Positions 42,601-52,186 are shown, counted from the first letter of the stretch. The stretch: DNA of 64,000 nt from Variovorax sp. JS1663 (GCF_002157355.1 NZ_LYMK01000035.1:1-64000), one strand, 5' to 3'. Program-made: numbers and translations. Notes: generated from the letters alone by a model not told the origin.

Positions 42601-45552
42601 ATGGAGCTCGACGCTGCATGCGAGGCCGACGCGATGACGATGCCGACGAAGGACAACGCCGAGCCCCTTCCCCACGACGCGTGGGTCGCGTCGTTCGGCC
42701 CGTTCAGGCTGTCGGCGACAGCAAGGCTGCTCGAAAAAGACGGTGTCCCCGTGCATCTTGGAGGACGCGCGCTCAGCCTGTTGATCGCCCTCGTCGGTTC
42801 GGCCGGCGAGGTCGTCAGCAAGAAGGAGCTGGTGGCTCGAGCCTGGCCCGACGTCGTTGTCGACGAAGGCAGCCTCAGGGTCCACATGGTCGCGATACGC
42901 AGGGCCTTGGGCGACGGGCAATCCGGTGCAAGGTACGTGACGAACGTCACCAGCCAGGGGTACTGTTTCGTTGCGCCTGTCAAGCGCCTGCAGCCGCCGG
43001 CGATTCCGGGAGATACGCCTGCGCGCTCCGATGTGCCGAGCGGCCTTCCGCCGCCGTCGATGCGCATGGTGGGCCGCGACGCGACCGTGCAGGTGATCCA
43101 GGCCGACCTGTTGCAGAAGCGATTCATGACCATCGTCGGGCCGGGCGGGATCGGCAAGACGACCGTCGCCGTTTCGGTGGCTCACGGCTTGCTCCCCGCC
43201 TTCGAGGATGCCGTCCGCTTCATCGATTTCGCGCCGGTGAACGAGGACGCCTATGTATCCAGCACGCTCGCGGCAGCGCTGGGCCTGCTCGCCCATTCCC
43301 GGGACGCTGCAGGGGAGATCGTCAATTTCCTGCGTGACAAGCGGATGCTGCTTGTCCTGGACAGCTGCGAGCACGTCGTCAGCGCAGTCGCCGGGCTGGT
43401 GGAACGGATCTTCAAGGAGGCACCGGGGGCTCACATCCTTGTCACCAGCCGCGAGGGTCTGCGCGTCGAGGGCGAGCAGGTTCATCGACTGCGCCCACTC
43501 GCTTGCCCGCCTGCCTCCGATGGGCTGAAGGCCGAGGAGGCACTTGCCTATGCCGCGGTGCAACTGTTCGTCGATCGCGCTGCACTCGGTGCCACCCGCT
43601 TCGAACTCAGCGACGCCGATGCCCCCATCGTCGCCAGGATCTGCCGAGAGCTCGACGGCATTGCGTTGGCCATCGAACTGGCAGCCGGGCGGCTCGATGC
43701 ATACGGCGTCCGGGGCATCGAGGCCTTGCTCAACAAGAGCATCACGGTGTTGTGGCACGGCCGCCGCACTGCCGTGCCGCGGCACCAGACGATGAGCGCC
43801 GCGCTGGAATGGAGCTACAACCTGTTGACGGAGCTGGAGCGTGCGGTTCTGCGCCGCCTTTCGGTGTTCGTCGGGGTGTTCTCGCTCGAGGCCGCGCGCT
43901 TCGTGGCCGGCGAGGACGATGCGGACGATGCCGTCGTCGAAGCCGTCGCGAACCTGGTCGCGAAGTCGCTGCTGGCCGGCGAAGTCGGCGACAAGGACAT
44001 GCGTTATCGATTGCTGGACAGCACGCGGGTCTACGCACTGAAAAAGTTGATCGAGTGCGGCGAGTCCTTCCCGGTGGCCTCCCGTCATGCCACGCATTAC
44101 CGCGCCCTTCTCGAGCGAGCGGCCCTGTCTGCGTCCGGCGCCGAGATGGACGGGACGCCGGTGCGGAATGCAGAGATCCTGGGCAACGTGCGTGCCGCGC
44201 TGGATTGGAGTCTGTCCGATGGCGGCGACGTGGAGATCGGCACGTCGCTGGCGGCGGCGGCGGCGCCGCTGCTGTTGGAGGCGGCGCCGCTGAACGAATG
44301 CCACGCCTGGATGGAGAAGGCGATCGCTTCGCTCGGCGAGGCGATGCGCGGCACCCGCCGCGAGATGGAACTGCAGGCGTCGCTCGGGCAATCGCTCATG
44401 TTCACCAGCGGCAACATCGAGGAAGCGAGACGCGCCTTCTCGCGCGGTCTCGAGGTCGCTGAAGCGCTCGAGGATCTTCCGTACCAGTTGAGACTGCTGG
44501 GCGGGCTCGGTACCTTCCGGCTCAGGACGGGAGACTTCAGAGGCGCGCTGGAGATGGCCCGCCTCGCCGATTCCGTCGCCAAGAGGATGAAGGACCCGGT
44601 GGCCGATGGAACGGCGGATTCGGTGCTGGGCGTGGCGCTGGACCTGACCGGCGACATCGCGGCGGCCGAGAGGCGTTGGGAGGCTGCACTCAAGGGCGCT
44701 GCCCGGGCACAGCGCGTCCGCACCATGCGCCTGGGCTTCAACCGCCGCATCCATGCGTTGAGTGGCCAGGCGCGGTGCTACTGGCTTCGAGGCGAATGCG
44801 ACCATGCGGCCGCCATGGCCCAGTACGCGATCGAGCAGGCTGAATTGCTGGATCACCCGGTGACCCTGTCCATCGCGCTCATCTGGGCGGGTTCCGTGTT
44901 TCTCTGGAGAGGAGACTGGTCACGGGAGGAGGAAATCATCGAGCGGCTGCGCTCCCTCGCCACGAAGCATTCGCTGTCGCCCTACGTGGCGGTCGCCATG
45001 GGCTTGCGGGCCGAGGTGCAGATCAAGCGCGGAAGGCCCGACCTTGGCGTCGACCTGTTGCGGGACAGCCTGCAAGCGGTACGCGCCAACCGCTACGAGA
45101 TGCGGACCGCCGTGTTCATCACCGCGTTGGCCGAAGGGCTGAACAACCTGCAGCAGCATGCGCAAGCCCTGGGAACCATCGAAGAAGCGATCGCCCTGAT
45201 CGAACGGCAGGGCGGCTATCTCCAAATGTCGGAAACGCTCCGTGTGAAAGGCGAGATCCTGGCGAGCACGCCGGGGGCCGATCCGCACCTTGCGCAGCAG
45301 TGCTTTCTCGACGCGATCCAACGGTCACAGTGCCAGTCGGCGTTGTCGTGGGAGTTGCGGGCAGCGAACAGTCTCGCGCGGCTCTGGTTGAAGGAAGGTC
45401 GGATCGATTCGGCGAGGCGGCTGCTTGCGCCGATCTATGGCAGGTTCACCGAAGGTCACGACACGGTCGACCTCGTCACCGCGAGGGAGCTTTGGGGTGG
45501 CGTGGATCCTCCGTCCGGCTTTGCTCGCCGAGCGTCGCGGCGGAGCCTGTGA
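42601..45552 (+). CDS. Large OmpR-type winged-helix regulator with AAA/NB-ARC-like ATPase and TPR-like repeats
   Basis: The 983-residue protein has a DNA-binding OmpR/PhoB winged helix (residues ~28-125, FGPFRLSATARLLEKDGVPVHLGGRALSLLIAL... SLRVHMVAIRRALGD), then an ATPase with Walker A GPGGIGKTT (~180), Walker B MLLVLDSCEHV (~250) and an NB-ARC-like GIALAIELAAGRLDAYG. Residues ~480-983 are helical, TPR-like. This is the AfsR/LuxR-associated signal-ATPase design, which usually works as an ATP-driven switch sensing a ligand or partner. The start at 42601 has GGAG 9 bases upstream. It is convergent with a paralogue and overlaps it by 77 bp. Confidence 0.88.
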   Translation: MELDAACEADAMTMPTKDNAEPLPHDAWVASFGPFRLSATARLLEKDGVPVHLGGRALSLLIALVGSAGEVVSKKELVARAWPDVVVDEGSLRVHMVAIRRALGDGQSGARYVTNVTSQGYCFVAPVKRLQPPAIPGDTPARSDVPSGLPPPSMRMVGRDATVQVIQADLLQKRFMTIVGPGGIGKTTVAVSVAHGLLPAFEDAVRFIDFAPVNEDAYVSSTLAAALGLLAHSRDAAGEIVNFLRDKRMLLVLDSCEHVVSAVAGLVERIFKEAPGAHILVTSREGLRVEGEQVHRLRPLACPPASDGLKAEEALAYAAVQLFVDRAALGATRFELSDADAPIVARICRELDGIALAIELAAGRLDAYGVRGIEALLNKSITVLWHGRRTAVPRHQTMSAALEWSYNLLTELERAVLRRLSVFVGVFSLEAARFVAGEDDADDAVVEAVANLVAKSLLAGEVGDKDMRYRLLDSTRVYALKKLIECGESFPVASRHATHYRALLERAALSASGAEMDGTPVRNAEILGNVRAALDWSLSDGGDVEIGTSLAAAAAPLLLEAAPLNECHAWMEKAIASLGEAMRGTRREMELQASLGQSLMFTSGNIEEARRAFSRGLEVAEALEDLPYQLRLLGGLGTFRLRTGDFRGALEMARLADSVAKRMKDPVADGTADSVLGVALDLTGDIAAAERRWEAALKGAARAQRVRTMRLGFNRRIHALSGQARCYWLRGECDHAAAMAQYAIEQAELLDHPVTLSIALIWAGSVFLWRGDWSREEEIIERLRSLATKHSLSPYVAVAMGLRAEVQIKRGRPDLGVDLLRDSLQAVRANRYEMRTAVFITALAEGLNNLQQHAQALGTIEEAIALIERQGGYLQMSETLRVKGEILASTPGADPHLAQQCFLDAIQRSQCQSALSWELRAANSLARLWLKEGRIDSARRLLAPIYGRFTEGHDTVDLVTARELWGGVDPPSGFARRASRRSL

Positions 45553-48457
45553 ATTCGTCCAACTCGCAGAGCAATTGACCGGCTGCCTTGAGATCGTGCG
45601 TCTCGAAGCCCTCGGTGAACGATCGATAGACACCGGAGACGATCGCCCGGGCTTCCTCGTGGCGGCCTTGGCTCGCTCGAAGGCGCGCCAGCGTGGTGGC
45701 CGTTCGCAACTCCCAGGCCAATGCGTGCTGGCGCCGCGCGCACGCCATCGAACGCATGAGGCAGTCTTCGGCTTGCATCTCTCCCTGCGGGGGCATCATG
45801 AGCAGGACAGCGGCCTGAAGCCGGAGCAACTCGGGCAACTCCAGCGCCTCCTCCCCGTCTCGCGTTTCGGCGATCGCCTCGGCGATGACGGCGAGGGCCT
45901 CGTCGAGCTGCCCGCATCTCATGAGTGCATCCGCGAGCGCACAAGCAGCCCGCTTGACCAGGATGACATGCCCCTCGGCCTTCATGGCTTTCAAGGCATC
46001 GCGCAGGATCGCCGTCCCCTGGTCGATCTTTCCGCGATGGACGAGCAGCTCGCCTTTCAAGGCGAGCCCGGTTGCGTGAAACGACAGCAGCGCCTGCCAG
46101 TTGGTGTGCTGCATCAGCTTCCCGATTGCAGCCTCCGCAGTGCTCCAATCGCCGCACCAGAGGAACAGCGGCGCGGCGTAGAGGAGGGAGAAGCAGACGT
46201 CGACCGATGTGCCGGAAGCGGCCGCCTCGCCGATCGCCTCCTTCGCGGCCGCCATCGCTCGATCCGGGCGGCCGGCGAGCCACAGGACACGGGCATACGG
46301 CACCAGCGCTCGAACACGGTAGTCGAGCCCGAACAGATGGAGGTTGCGGGGGCCGGCGCGCCCGAATCCAGCCTGGAAGTCGCGCTCCGCGGCCTGCTGA
46401 TGGCCGAGGAAATGCTGCGATGCCCCTCGTGTCCAGTCGGCCACGGCCATGTACGTCAAGTCTGCCGAGTCCCGGGCCGCAGACGTCAACTCTTCTGCCA
46501 CGGCGAGGGAGCCTCGATAGTCGCCCGCGCGGATGAGGTGGATGTGCAGCCCCGCCATCAGCCGCAGCCGGTGCGAGCCTTCTCCCAGCCGGTGCGCGAT
46601 GTCCAGCGCACGGCCGATGGCCGCGCGCACGTCTTCGCCGGCGCCTCCCGTCCACATCGCCGCTGTCGCGAGCGTCTCCTGAAGAATCATCTCTTTCCGG
46701 GTCCCCCGATCGGAATCGCCCAGCAATGACAGCGCCTTCGCGCTCCACTGGCGGCATTCGGTCAGCAGTTGGAGTTGCAGAAGGAGGGGGGCAGCCGCCG
46801 CTGCCAGCTCGATTCCGAGGGCCGCGTGGCGAGGACCCGATTCGCGATCACCGAAGCACCAGTCGAGTGCCGCCCGCACGTCCCCCAGGCATTCGCCGAG
46901 GGCGGACGCGTGGGGGGCACCCTGCGGGTCGATGCCCGCGTCGGAGACCGAACCCAGGAGACGCAGGAAATGCCTGGCGTGGCGCTCTGCCGTGACTGCC
47001 ATTTCTCCGCTGGCGTCCAGCTTTCCGGATGCGTAGGTGCGGGTGGTCTCGAGCAGCCGATAGCGCACGGCCCCATCTCCCGCAGGCGCCACCGACACGA
47101 GGGACTTCGCCACCAGATCGCCGACATGGGCGACGAGCTGATCCTCGTCGAATCCCACGCACGCGACGGCCTGGGCGGCCTCGAGGGTAAAGGGGCCGAC
47201 GAGGATCGAGAGTCTCCGGAACACGACCTGCTCACTCTCGCAAAGAAGGTCGTGACTCCAGTCCAGCGTCGCGTGGAGTGTCTGCTGCCGCGGCGAGGCG
47301 GTGCGCCTTCCGCGCCAATCCAGGCCGAAGCGGCGTTCCAGCAGACGGGCGATGTCGTCGATGCCATACGCGCCGACCCTTCCCGCTGCGAACTCGATGG
47401 CGAGTGCGATCCCATCGAGCCGGCTGCAAATGTCGGCCACGACCGCCGCGTTCTCGTCGCTCAGCTCGAAGCCGCTTCCGCTGGCGCCGACGCACGCCAT
47501 GAAGAGCTGGATGGCCGGAAAGGTTTGCGCTTCTTCGGCACGCAGGCCGGGATCGGATGGCGGACACTCGAGAGGAGGCAGCAGGTAGGCGTATTCGCCG
47601 TCGACCCGCAGCGCCTCGCGGCTGGTCGCCAGGATGTGAACGCCAGGTGCTTCGCGAAAGATCTGCTCGGCGAGCGTGGCGGAAGCTTCGATGACATGCT
47701 CGCAGTTGTCCAGCACGAGGAGCAGCCGAGCCTGCCGGAGGGATTCCCTCAGACTGGGCAGCGCGTCCTCGGTCTGAATCGTGAGACCGAGCGTCGATGC
47801 GACCGTGGAAGCGACGTGCGCAGGGTCGGAGAGGGCGCCCAGACTGACGAAGCACACCGCGTCCTGGAACTCCTGGAGCACGGCGTGGACGACAGCGAGG
47901 GCCACCGTCGTCTTGCCGATGCCCCCGGGTCCCACGACCGTCAGGAAGCGATGGGCCATCAGGTCGGCGGCAATGGCGCGAGCCGCTTCGTCGCGCCCGA
48001 CGATCCGCCCGGGGGGCGGCGGCAGGGCGAGCGTTCGCAGCATGACGCTCTTCGAGGAAGCCGAGTCCGCGTGGAAGGGGTGCTCCTGACGGCTGACCGG
48101 GGCCACGAAGCAGTAGCCTTGGCTGCGGACGGTTGCGATGTACCGAGCGCCCGCCGTGCCGTCGCCCAGGGCTTTGCGCAAGCCATTGATGTGCATCCTC
48201 AGGCTGCCAGAGTCCACGATCAGGTCGCGCCACACCCGCGACGTCAAATCCTTGTGGCCGACGATCTCGCCGGCATGCTCGACGAGCACGATCAGGAGAT
48301 CGAGAGCCCGGCTGCTCAGCGGCAACGCAACGCCGTCCCTTTCGACCTTGCGCTCGGCGGGGAACAGCCGAAACGGCCCGAACGAGATGCTCGGACGGCC
48401 CAGGTATCCGTGCGACGGGCCCGGTCCTGCAGTGTCAAGGATGCTGCTTTCGGGCAC
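45476..48457 (-). CDS. Paralogous OmpR-type winged-helix/ATPase/TPR-like regulator
   Basis: The 993-residue protein repeats the layout of its convergent neighbour: winged helix (residues ~23-120, ISFGPFRLFPAERKVERDGVALPLSSRALDLLIVLV), Walker A GPGGIGKTT (~175), Walker B LLLVLDNCEHV, GIALAIEFAAGRVGAYGIDDIA and a C-terminal helical TPR-like half. The two share most core motifs. The GTG start is not well supported by a ribosome site; no early in-frame ATG is seen. Its last 25 codons lie over the 3' end of the other gene. It is divergent from the glycosyltransferase/protease cluster and is a candidate regulator of it. Confidence 0.87.
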   Translation of the reverse strand: MPESSILDTAGPGPSHGYLGRPSISFGPFRLFPAERKVERDGVALPLSSRALDLLIVLVEHAGEIVGHKDLTSRVWRDLIVDSGSLRMHINGLRKALGDGTAGARYIATVRSQGYCFVAPVSRQEHPFHADSASSKSVMLRTLALPPPPGRIVGRDEAARAIAADLMAHRFLTVVGPGGIGKTTVALAVVHAVLQEFQDAVCFVSLGALSDPAHVASTVASTLGLTIQTEDALPSLRESLRQARLLLVLDNCEHVIEASATLAEQIFREAPGVHILATSREALRVDGEYAYLLPPLECPPSDPGLRAEEAQTFPAIQLFMACVGASGSGFELSDENAAVVADICSRLDGIALAIEFAAGRVGAYGIDDIARLLERRFGLDWRGRRTASPRQQTLHATLDWSHDLLCESEQVVFRRLSILVGPFTLEAAQAVACVGFDEDQLVAHVGDLVAKSLVSVAPAGDGAVRYRLLETTRTYASGKLDASGEMAVTAERHARHFLRLLGSVSDAGIDPQGAPHASALGECLGDVRAALDWCFGDRESGPRHAALGIELAAAAAPLLLQLQLLTECRQWSAKALSLLGDSDRGTRKEMILQETLATAAMWTGGAGEDVRAAIGRALDIAHRLGEGSHRLRLMAGLHIHLIRAGDYRGSLAVAEELTSAARDSADLTYMAVADWTRGASQHFLGHQQAAERDFQAGFGRAGPRNLHLFGLDYRVRALVPYARVLWLAGRPDRAMAAAKEAIGEAAASGTSVDVCFSLLYAAPLFLWCGDWSTAEAAIGKLMQHTNWQALLSFHATGLALKGELLVHRGKIDQGTAILRDALKAMKAEGHVILVKRAACALADALMRCGQLDEALAVIAEAIAETRDGEEALELPELLRLQAAVLLMMPPQGEMQAEDCLMRSMACARRQHALAWELRTATTLARLRASQGRHEEARAIVSGVYRSFTEGFETHDLKAAGQLLCELDEFTGSAATLGEQSRTEDPRHPKAPSR

Positions 48458-48824
48458 TCGCCCATCAGCGCGAGCAGGCGAAGTATCGATAGCTTTCTCC
48501 GCGGCGTTGGGGCCCGCAAATGCGAGTGCCCGACCTGGATCGGGTCAGCGCGAGGACTGGCTTTTAATTATAGGTACGCGACATGCAGCGCGGTTGTCGT
48601 CCTGGCTGTCCCGAACAAGCAAGGCGATGCCCCAAAAGAGCGCTTCGCCACCGACATTGGACGCTCGCGCCATCGCCACGAGCTGCTGCCCGAACTGCGC
48701 TCGGAGCTGGCCGCCTTGCGTTGCTCCATCGACTTGATGATGCTCCGGCTCTCGGCGGCGCCTAGACTCCCGTCTCTCCCGCGACCGCCACCGGCGGATG
48801 CGATGACAGGAAAAGGAGCGGACG
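48458..48824. other. Divergent control region, regulator / protease cluster
   Basis: The 367 bases separate the leftward regulator from the rightward glycosyltransferase-like gene. An AT-rich TTTTAATTATAGG near 48561 stands out and could be a promoter. AAAAGGAG at 48810-48817 is the ribosome site of the rightward gene. No gene is convincing here, although long antisense frames cross it. Confidence 0.5.
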
Positions 48825-49886
48825 ATGGCGAGATCCGGCTGCTGCTGCGAGAGTGCCGCTGGCTCCTGGGCCATGCCGAGGCTCGTCAGCTATTCGCTGC
48901 AGGCCGACGAGCGGCGCCGCCACGAGCACGCCTGTCAGTTCGAGCTGAGCGTCTCGTCGTTGCGGGCTTCGAATCCCGCCGTTCCGGTCGTCCTGTTCTC
49001 CCACGGACCACTGGCCGCCGAGATCGCCTGGCTTTGCAGCCACTTCGGCGTGATGGTGCGCGACCAGGGCCCCTACGCGGACCGCCTCGCCGCGCTGTCA
49101 CCGCAAAGTGGTCGTGCGATGGCGCGCTACCCCGTGCTTCACAAGCACCTCAACTTCTCGGAACTGGCGGCCGCCGGCGTGCAGCAGGTGCTGTGCTGCG
49201 ATCTCGACACGATCTTCTTCACCGACGTCGAGCGCGTTTTCGATCGCTACGCGGGAGCGGACGTCGTCGCCCGCGAAGAGGTGTGCAGCGGGCGCAGCAT
49301 TCATGGTGCCGACCGCGCGTTCATCGACGAGCCGCTGCTCGAGCGCCTGGCGCACCACCTTGGCCGAGCCGTCGTCGCACCCATCAACCTGGGAGTCGTG
49401 CTCTACAGCCATGGCGTCGTCGCGCGCCTCGCCGACATCATGAAGACCTTCGTCGACGACGCGTGGCGCCTGATGAACGGCCTGACGGTGCGCGAGTTTC
49501 CCAATTCGGCGGTTGCCGGCAGCGACACGTCGTTTCCGTGGATGGCCGACGTGCGCAAGCACGCTTCGGACATCGACCGGCAACGCGCGCTGCCGTATCC
49601 GTCGAACAACGGCTGGATCGTCGAAGAGGTCGCGTGGTGGCTTGCGCTCGGTTCGATCCCCGGGCTGACGCAAGCCGATTTCGCCGCGTGCGACGTCGCA
49701 CAGAACGGCGAAGTGCTCGGCACGCCGCGCGACCGATCGAACTGGGCGCTGTGCCACTACTACTCGCACAACCTCCAGCGTATCGTGGAGTGGCTGCACC
49801 CACGGCCCTCGCACGCGACGCAAGCATTCTCGTACCCGGCTCAGCAACGCCGTGCGGCCCAGCCGTCGGCCACATTCGAAAGGTAA
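48825..49886 (+). CDS. Glycosyltransferase-like protein (DxD, GT8-like)
   Basis: The 353-residue protein has no signal peptide or membrane helix. Residues ~19-125 show an alternating beta-alpha nucleotide-sugar fold (PRLVSYSLQADERRRHEHACQFELSVSSLRA) followed by VLCCDLDTIFFTD with the DxD motif at 126-128 and later FPWMADVRKHASDIDR and HYYSHNLQRIVEW. This matches retaining sugar transferases related to GT8, but the assignment is by pattern only. The ATG has AAAAGGAG upstream. The N-terminus MARSGCCCESAAGSW contains an odd Cys triplet; MPRLVSYSLQ (residue 17) is an alternative start. It is the first gene of a tight cluster with a subtilisin, a propeptide-like protein and an oxygenase. Confidence 0.6.
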   Translation: MARSGCCCESAAGSWAMPRLVSYSLQADERRRHEHACQFELSVSSLRASNPAVPVVLFSHGPLAAEIAWLCSHFGVMVRDQGPYADRLAALSPQSGRAMARYPVLHKHLNFSELAAAGVQQVLCCDLDTIFFTDVERVFDRYAGADVVAREEVCSGRSIHGADRAFIDEPLLERLAHHLGRAVVAPINLGVVLYSHGVVARLADIMKTFVDDAWRLMNGLTVREFPNSAVAGSDTSFPWMADVRKHASDIDRQRALPYPSNNGWIVEEVAWWLALGSIPGLTQADFAACDVAQNGEVLGTPRDRSNWALCHYYSHNLQRIVEWLHPRPSHATQAFSYPAQQRRAAQPSATFER

Positions 49887-49892
49887 CGAACC

Positions 49893-51755
49893 ATGGCAAC
49901 GAGCAAGAAGCGCAGCAGCAGGAAGGCAGCTCCCGCTGCCGCGCCGGCGGCCAAGACCGCGCGTGCGAAGGGCGAGCCCCGCAAGGATTCGGCCGGCTTT
50001 CCGGAGCGGATCTTCGGGGTGGCATCGCCCCACTCGGTGGGCGGCGTGTCGATGTTCACGCCCGGTCTGTCGATCGATGCGTCCAATGTCCAGGCCTTCG
50101 AATCGGACGAGGAGCTCGTTCGGCGGGCGATCGCGCGGCTTCAGGAAGCAGGCTTCGAGGTGCTGTACGCGACCCCGCGAACGATCAACATCGCCGGATC
50201 CCGCGCGACCTACGAGCGCGCGTTCGCCACGCGGCTGGTGGCGGTCGAGCGCGAGACGATCATGAGCGGAGGCAAGATCGGAAAGACGACCTGTTTCGAC
50301 GTGCCCGAGACCCCGTTGTTCGGCCAGGTCGATACGGCGAACTCGAATCTTGCCGACGTCCTGGAAGGCGTCGCGATCGAGCAGCCGTACGCGCTGCAGA
50401 CGCCGACCGCGTTCCCGCCCCCGGCGCGCTACTGGCATCTCGACGTGCCGGCGGACGTCTCGCTGGGCTGCAATGCCGACCGTGCGCACCGCTCCGGGGT
50501 CACGGGGCTCGGGGTCCGTATCGCGATGGTCGACACGGGGCAGGCGGTGCATCCGTTCTTCACGGAGCGGGGCTACCGCGTCGAGCCGACGCTGCTGGGG
50601 CCGGGGACCGTCGACGCGCACATCGACTCGGTCGGCCACGGCACGGGCGAATCCGCCAACATCTTCGCCACCGCGCCGGACATCACGCTGCTTCCGGTGA
50701 AATGCGCGAACGCGTCGGGCAGTCTCGTCAACACGACGGCGGCGTTCGCCGCCGCTGCCGCGCTGAATCCGGCGATCATCTCGTGCAGCTGGTCGCGCAG
50801 CATCCAGAGCGGCCCGCTCGACGCGGCGGCGAACGCCCTTGCGGCCGAGGTCGCCGCCGCCGTGAACGCCGGCATCATCGTGTGCTATTCGGCGAGCAAC
50901 GGCGGCTGGGGCTTTCCGGCGCAGATGCCCGAAGTCATCGCGGTCGGCGGCGTTTTCATGGAGCGCAACGGAGCGATGCGCGCCTCCGACTATGCGAGCG
51001 GCTTCATGTCCAACATCTATCCGGGTCGCCGCGTGCCCGACGTCAGCGGGCTCGTCGGCATGCGGCCGAAGGCGATCTACATCATGCTGCCGCTCTCGGA
51101 GGGCGCATCGATCGATGTCGGCAATGCGGGCGGCGCCCACCCCAACGGCGATGAAACGCCGAACAACGACGGCTGGGCGGCGTTCTCGGGCACCTCGGCG
51201 TCGTGCCCGCAGATTGCCGGCGTCTGCGCGTTGATCAAGCAGGCGTGTCCGCGGTTGAAGCCGGCGGAGGTCAAGGACGTCCTGATGAAGACCGCGCGCG
51301 ACGTGACGGTCGGATCGAGTTCGCCACTTCCGGGCTTGCCCGGCGGCAGTCCCGCCGGGGTCGGCCCGGACACCGCGACCGGGGCCGGCATGGTCGATGC
51401 GCACCGGGCGGTCCTGCTGGCCAAGCTGCGGTGCGTCGTGTTCCCTGTCACGCCGCCGCTGCGGCCCTTCGTGCCGCCGCTGATTCCCTTCATTCCTCCG
51501 ACGATACCGTTCCTGCCGCCGCGCTTGCCCGTGTTGCCGCTGACGCCGGTGCTGCCGTTCTTGCCGCCGAGGCTGCCGATCATGCCCTTGCTGCCGTTTG
51601 GCCCGGGCCCTGGCCCCGGTCCAGGCCCCGGGCCGGGTCCGTTGTCGGGCGCGGAAGTGCGTCCGCAGGGCGAGGGGCAAGGCATGCCGATCACCGCCGA
51701 TGACGTTGCGGCGCTCGAGCAGATGCTGCTCGACTCGCGGGAGCCGCTGATCTGA
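49893..51755 (+). CDS. Subtilisin-family (S8) serine protease with N-terminal propeptide and proline-rich Gly-Pro tail
   Basis: The 620-residue protein has a basic Ala/Lys N-terminus (no signal peptide), a propeptide-like region (residues ~75-125, AIARLQEAGFEVLYATPRTINIAGSRATYERAF), then the S8 domain with the triad Asp214 (IAMVDTGQ), His249 (VGHGTGESA) and Ser435 (GTSASCPQIAG), and Asn336 (SASNGG) as oxyanion residue. Residues ~518-565 are rich in Pro and aromatic/aliphatic residues (PFxPPxxPFxPP type), followed by seven Gly-Pro units at ~569-582 and a short acidic C-terminal end. The start lies 7 bp after the previous stop. The catalytic site is complete, so it should be an active protease, probably held inactive until processed. 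Its localisation is unclear. Confidence 0.85.
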   Translation: MATSKKRSSRKAAPAAAPAAKTARAKGEPRKDSAGFPERIFGVASPHSVGGVSMFTPGLSIDASNVQAFESDEELVRRAIARLQEAGFEVLYATPRTINIAGSRATYERAFATRLVAVERETIMSGGKIGKTTCFDVPETPLFGQVDTANSNLADVLEGVAIEQPYALQTPTAFPPPARYWHLDVPADVSLGCNADRAHRSGVTGLGVRIAMVDTGQAVHPFFTERGYRVEPTLLGPGTVDAHIDSVGHGTGESANIFATAPDITLLPVKCANASGSLVNTTAAFAAAAALNPAIISCSWSRSIQSGPLDAAANALAAEVAAAVNAGIIVCYSASNGGWGFPAQMPEVIAVGGVFMERNGAMRASDYASGFMSNIYPGRRVPDVSGLVGMRPKAIYIMLPLSEGASIDVGNAGGAHPNGDETPNNDGWAAFSGTSASCPQIAGVCALIKQACPRLKPAEVKDVLMKTARDVTVGSSSPLPGLPGGSPAGVGPDTATGAGMVDAHRAVLLAKLRCVVFPVTPPLRPFVPPLIPFIPPTIPFLPPRLPVLPLTPVLPFLPPRLPIMPLLPFGPGPGPGPGPGPGPLSGAEVRPQGEGQGMPITADDVAALEQMLLDSREPLI

Positions 51756-52186
51756 TGCCCGAGCCGCTGATCGTCGCCCGCGTGTTGCTGCGGACGGCCG
51801 AGGGCGAGCGGCCGGGGATCGACGTGCCCATCACGGCCGACACGATCCCGCGCCTGACACCGCCGTCCGAGGCCGTCGCAGCCGTTTCTGACCACTTTCG
51901 TGGCGCCGGCTTCTCCTTGCTCGGCGGGCCAGCCATCACCATCGGGATTGCAGGGTCGAAGGCGCAGTTCGAACGGCACTTCGGCGTCAAGCTCACACAT
52001 GGGAAGGACCAGACATACACGGTCCGCCGTGCACGCCAACGCGGTGTTGCGCGAAGCGCTGCCGACGACATCGTCGATCCGACCAGCATCCCGGTGGATC
52101 GCCTGCCGCCTTCGATCCGGCGCGCCGTCTCGCAAGTGGCGCTCGAGACGGCGGCGTCGATCGATCAGCCGGGGGTGGATCCTTGA
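51755..52186 (+). CDS. Free-standing protease propeptide-like protein
   Basis: The 143-residue protein has no catalytic domain. Residues ~38-75 (EAVAAVSDHFRGAGFSLLGGPAITIGIAGSKAQFERHFGVKL) align with the propeptide of the upstream subtilisin (LQEAGFEVL, TINIAGSRATYERAF), so it appears to be a separate copy of that module. The start overlaps the protease stop by one base (TGATG), and its end overlaps the next gene's TTGA start, so the three are translated together. Propeptides of subtilisins work as folding chaperones and tight inhibitors; a trans-acting copy could regulate the protease. Homology is by eye and function is inferred. Confidence 0.65.
   Translation: MPEPLIVARVLLRTAEGERPGIDVPITADTIPRLTPPSEAVAAVSDHFRGAGFSLLGGPAITIGIAGSKAQFERHFGVKLTHGKDQTYTVRRARQRGVARSAADDIVDPTSIPVDRLPPSIRRAVSQVALETAASIDQPGVDP

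Noticed and set aside
46769..51154. A 1461-codon plus-strand open frame
   Set aside because: It is antisense to the regulator gene and runs through the intergenic region and out of frame across the glycosyltransferase and protease genes. Long antisense frames are expected at this GC content, and its translation has Arg/His-rich, domain-free composition.
49098..51680. An 860-codon minus-strand frame across the protease gene
   Set aside because: It is antisense to the subtilisin and the glycosyltransferase-like gene. The protease frame has an intact catalytic triad, so this is a GC-driven shadow.
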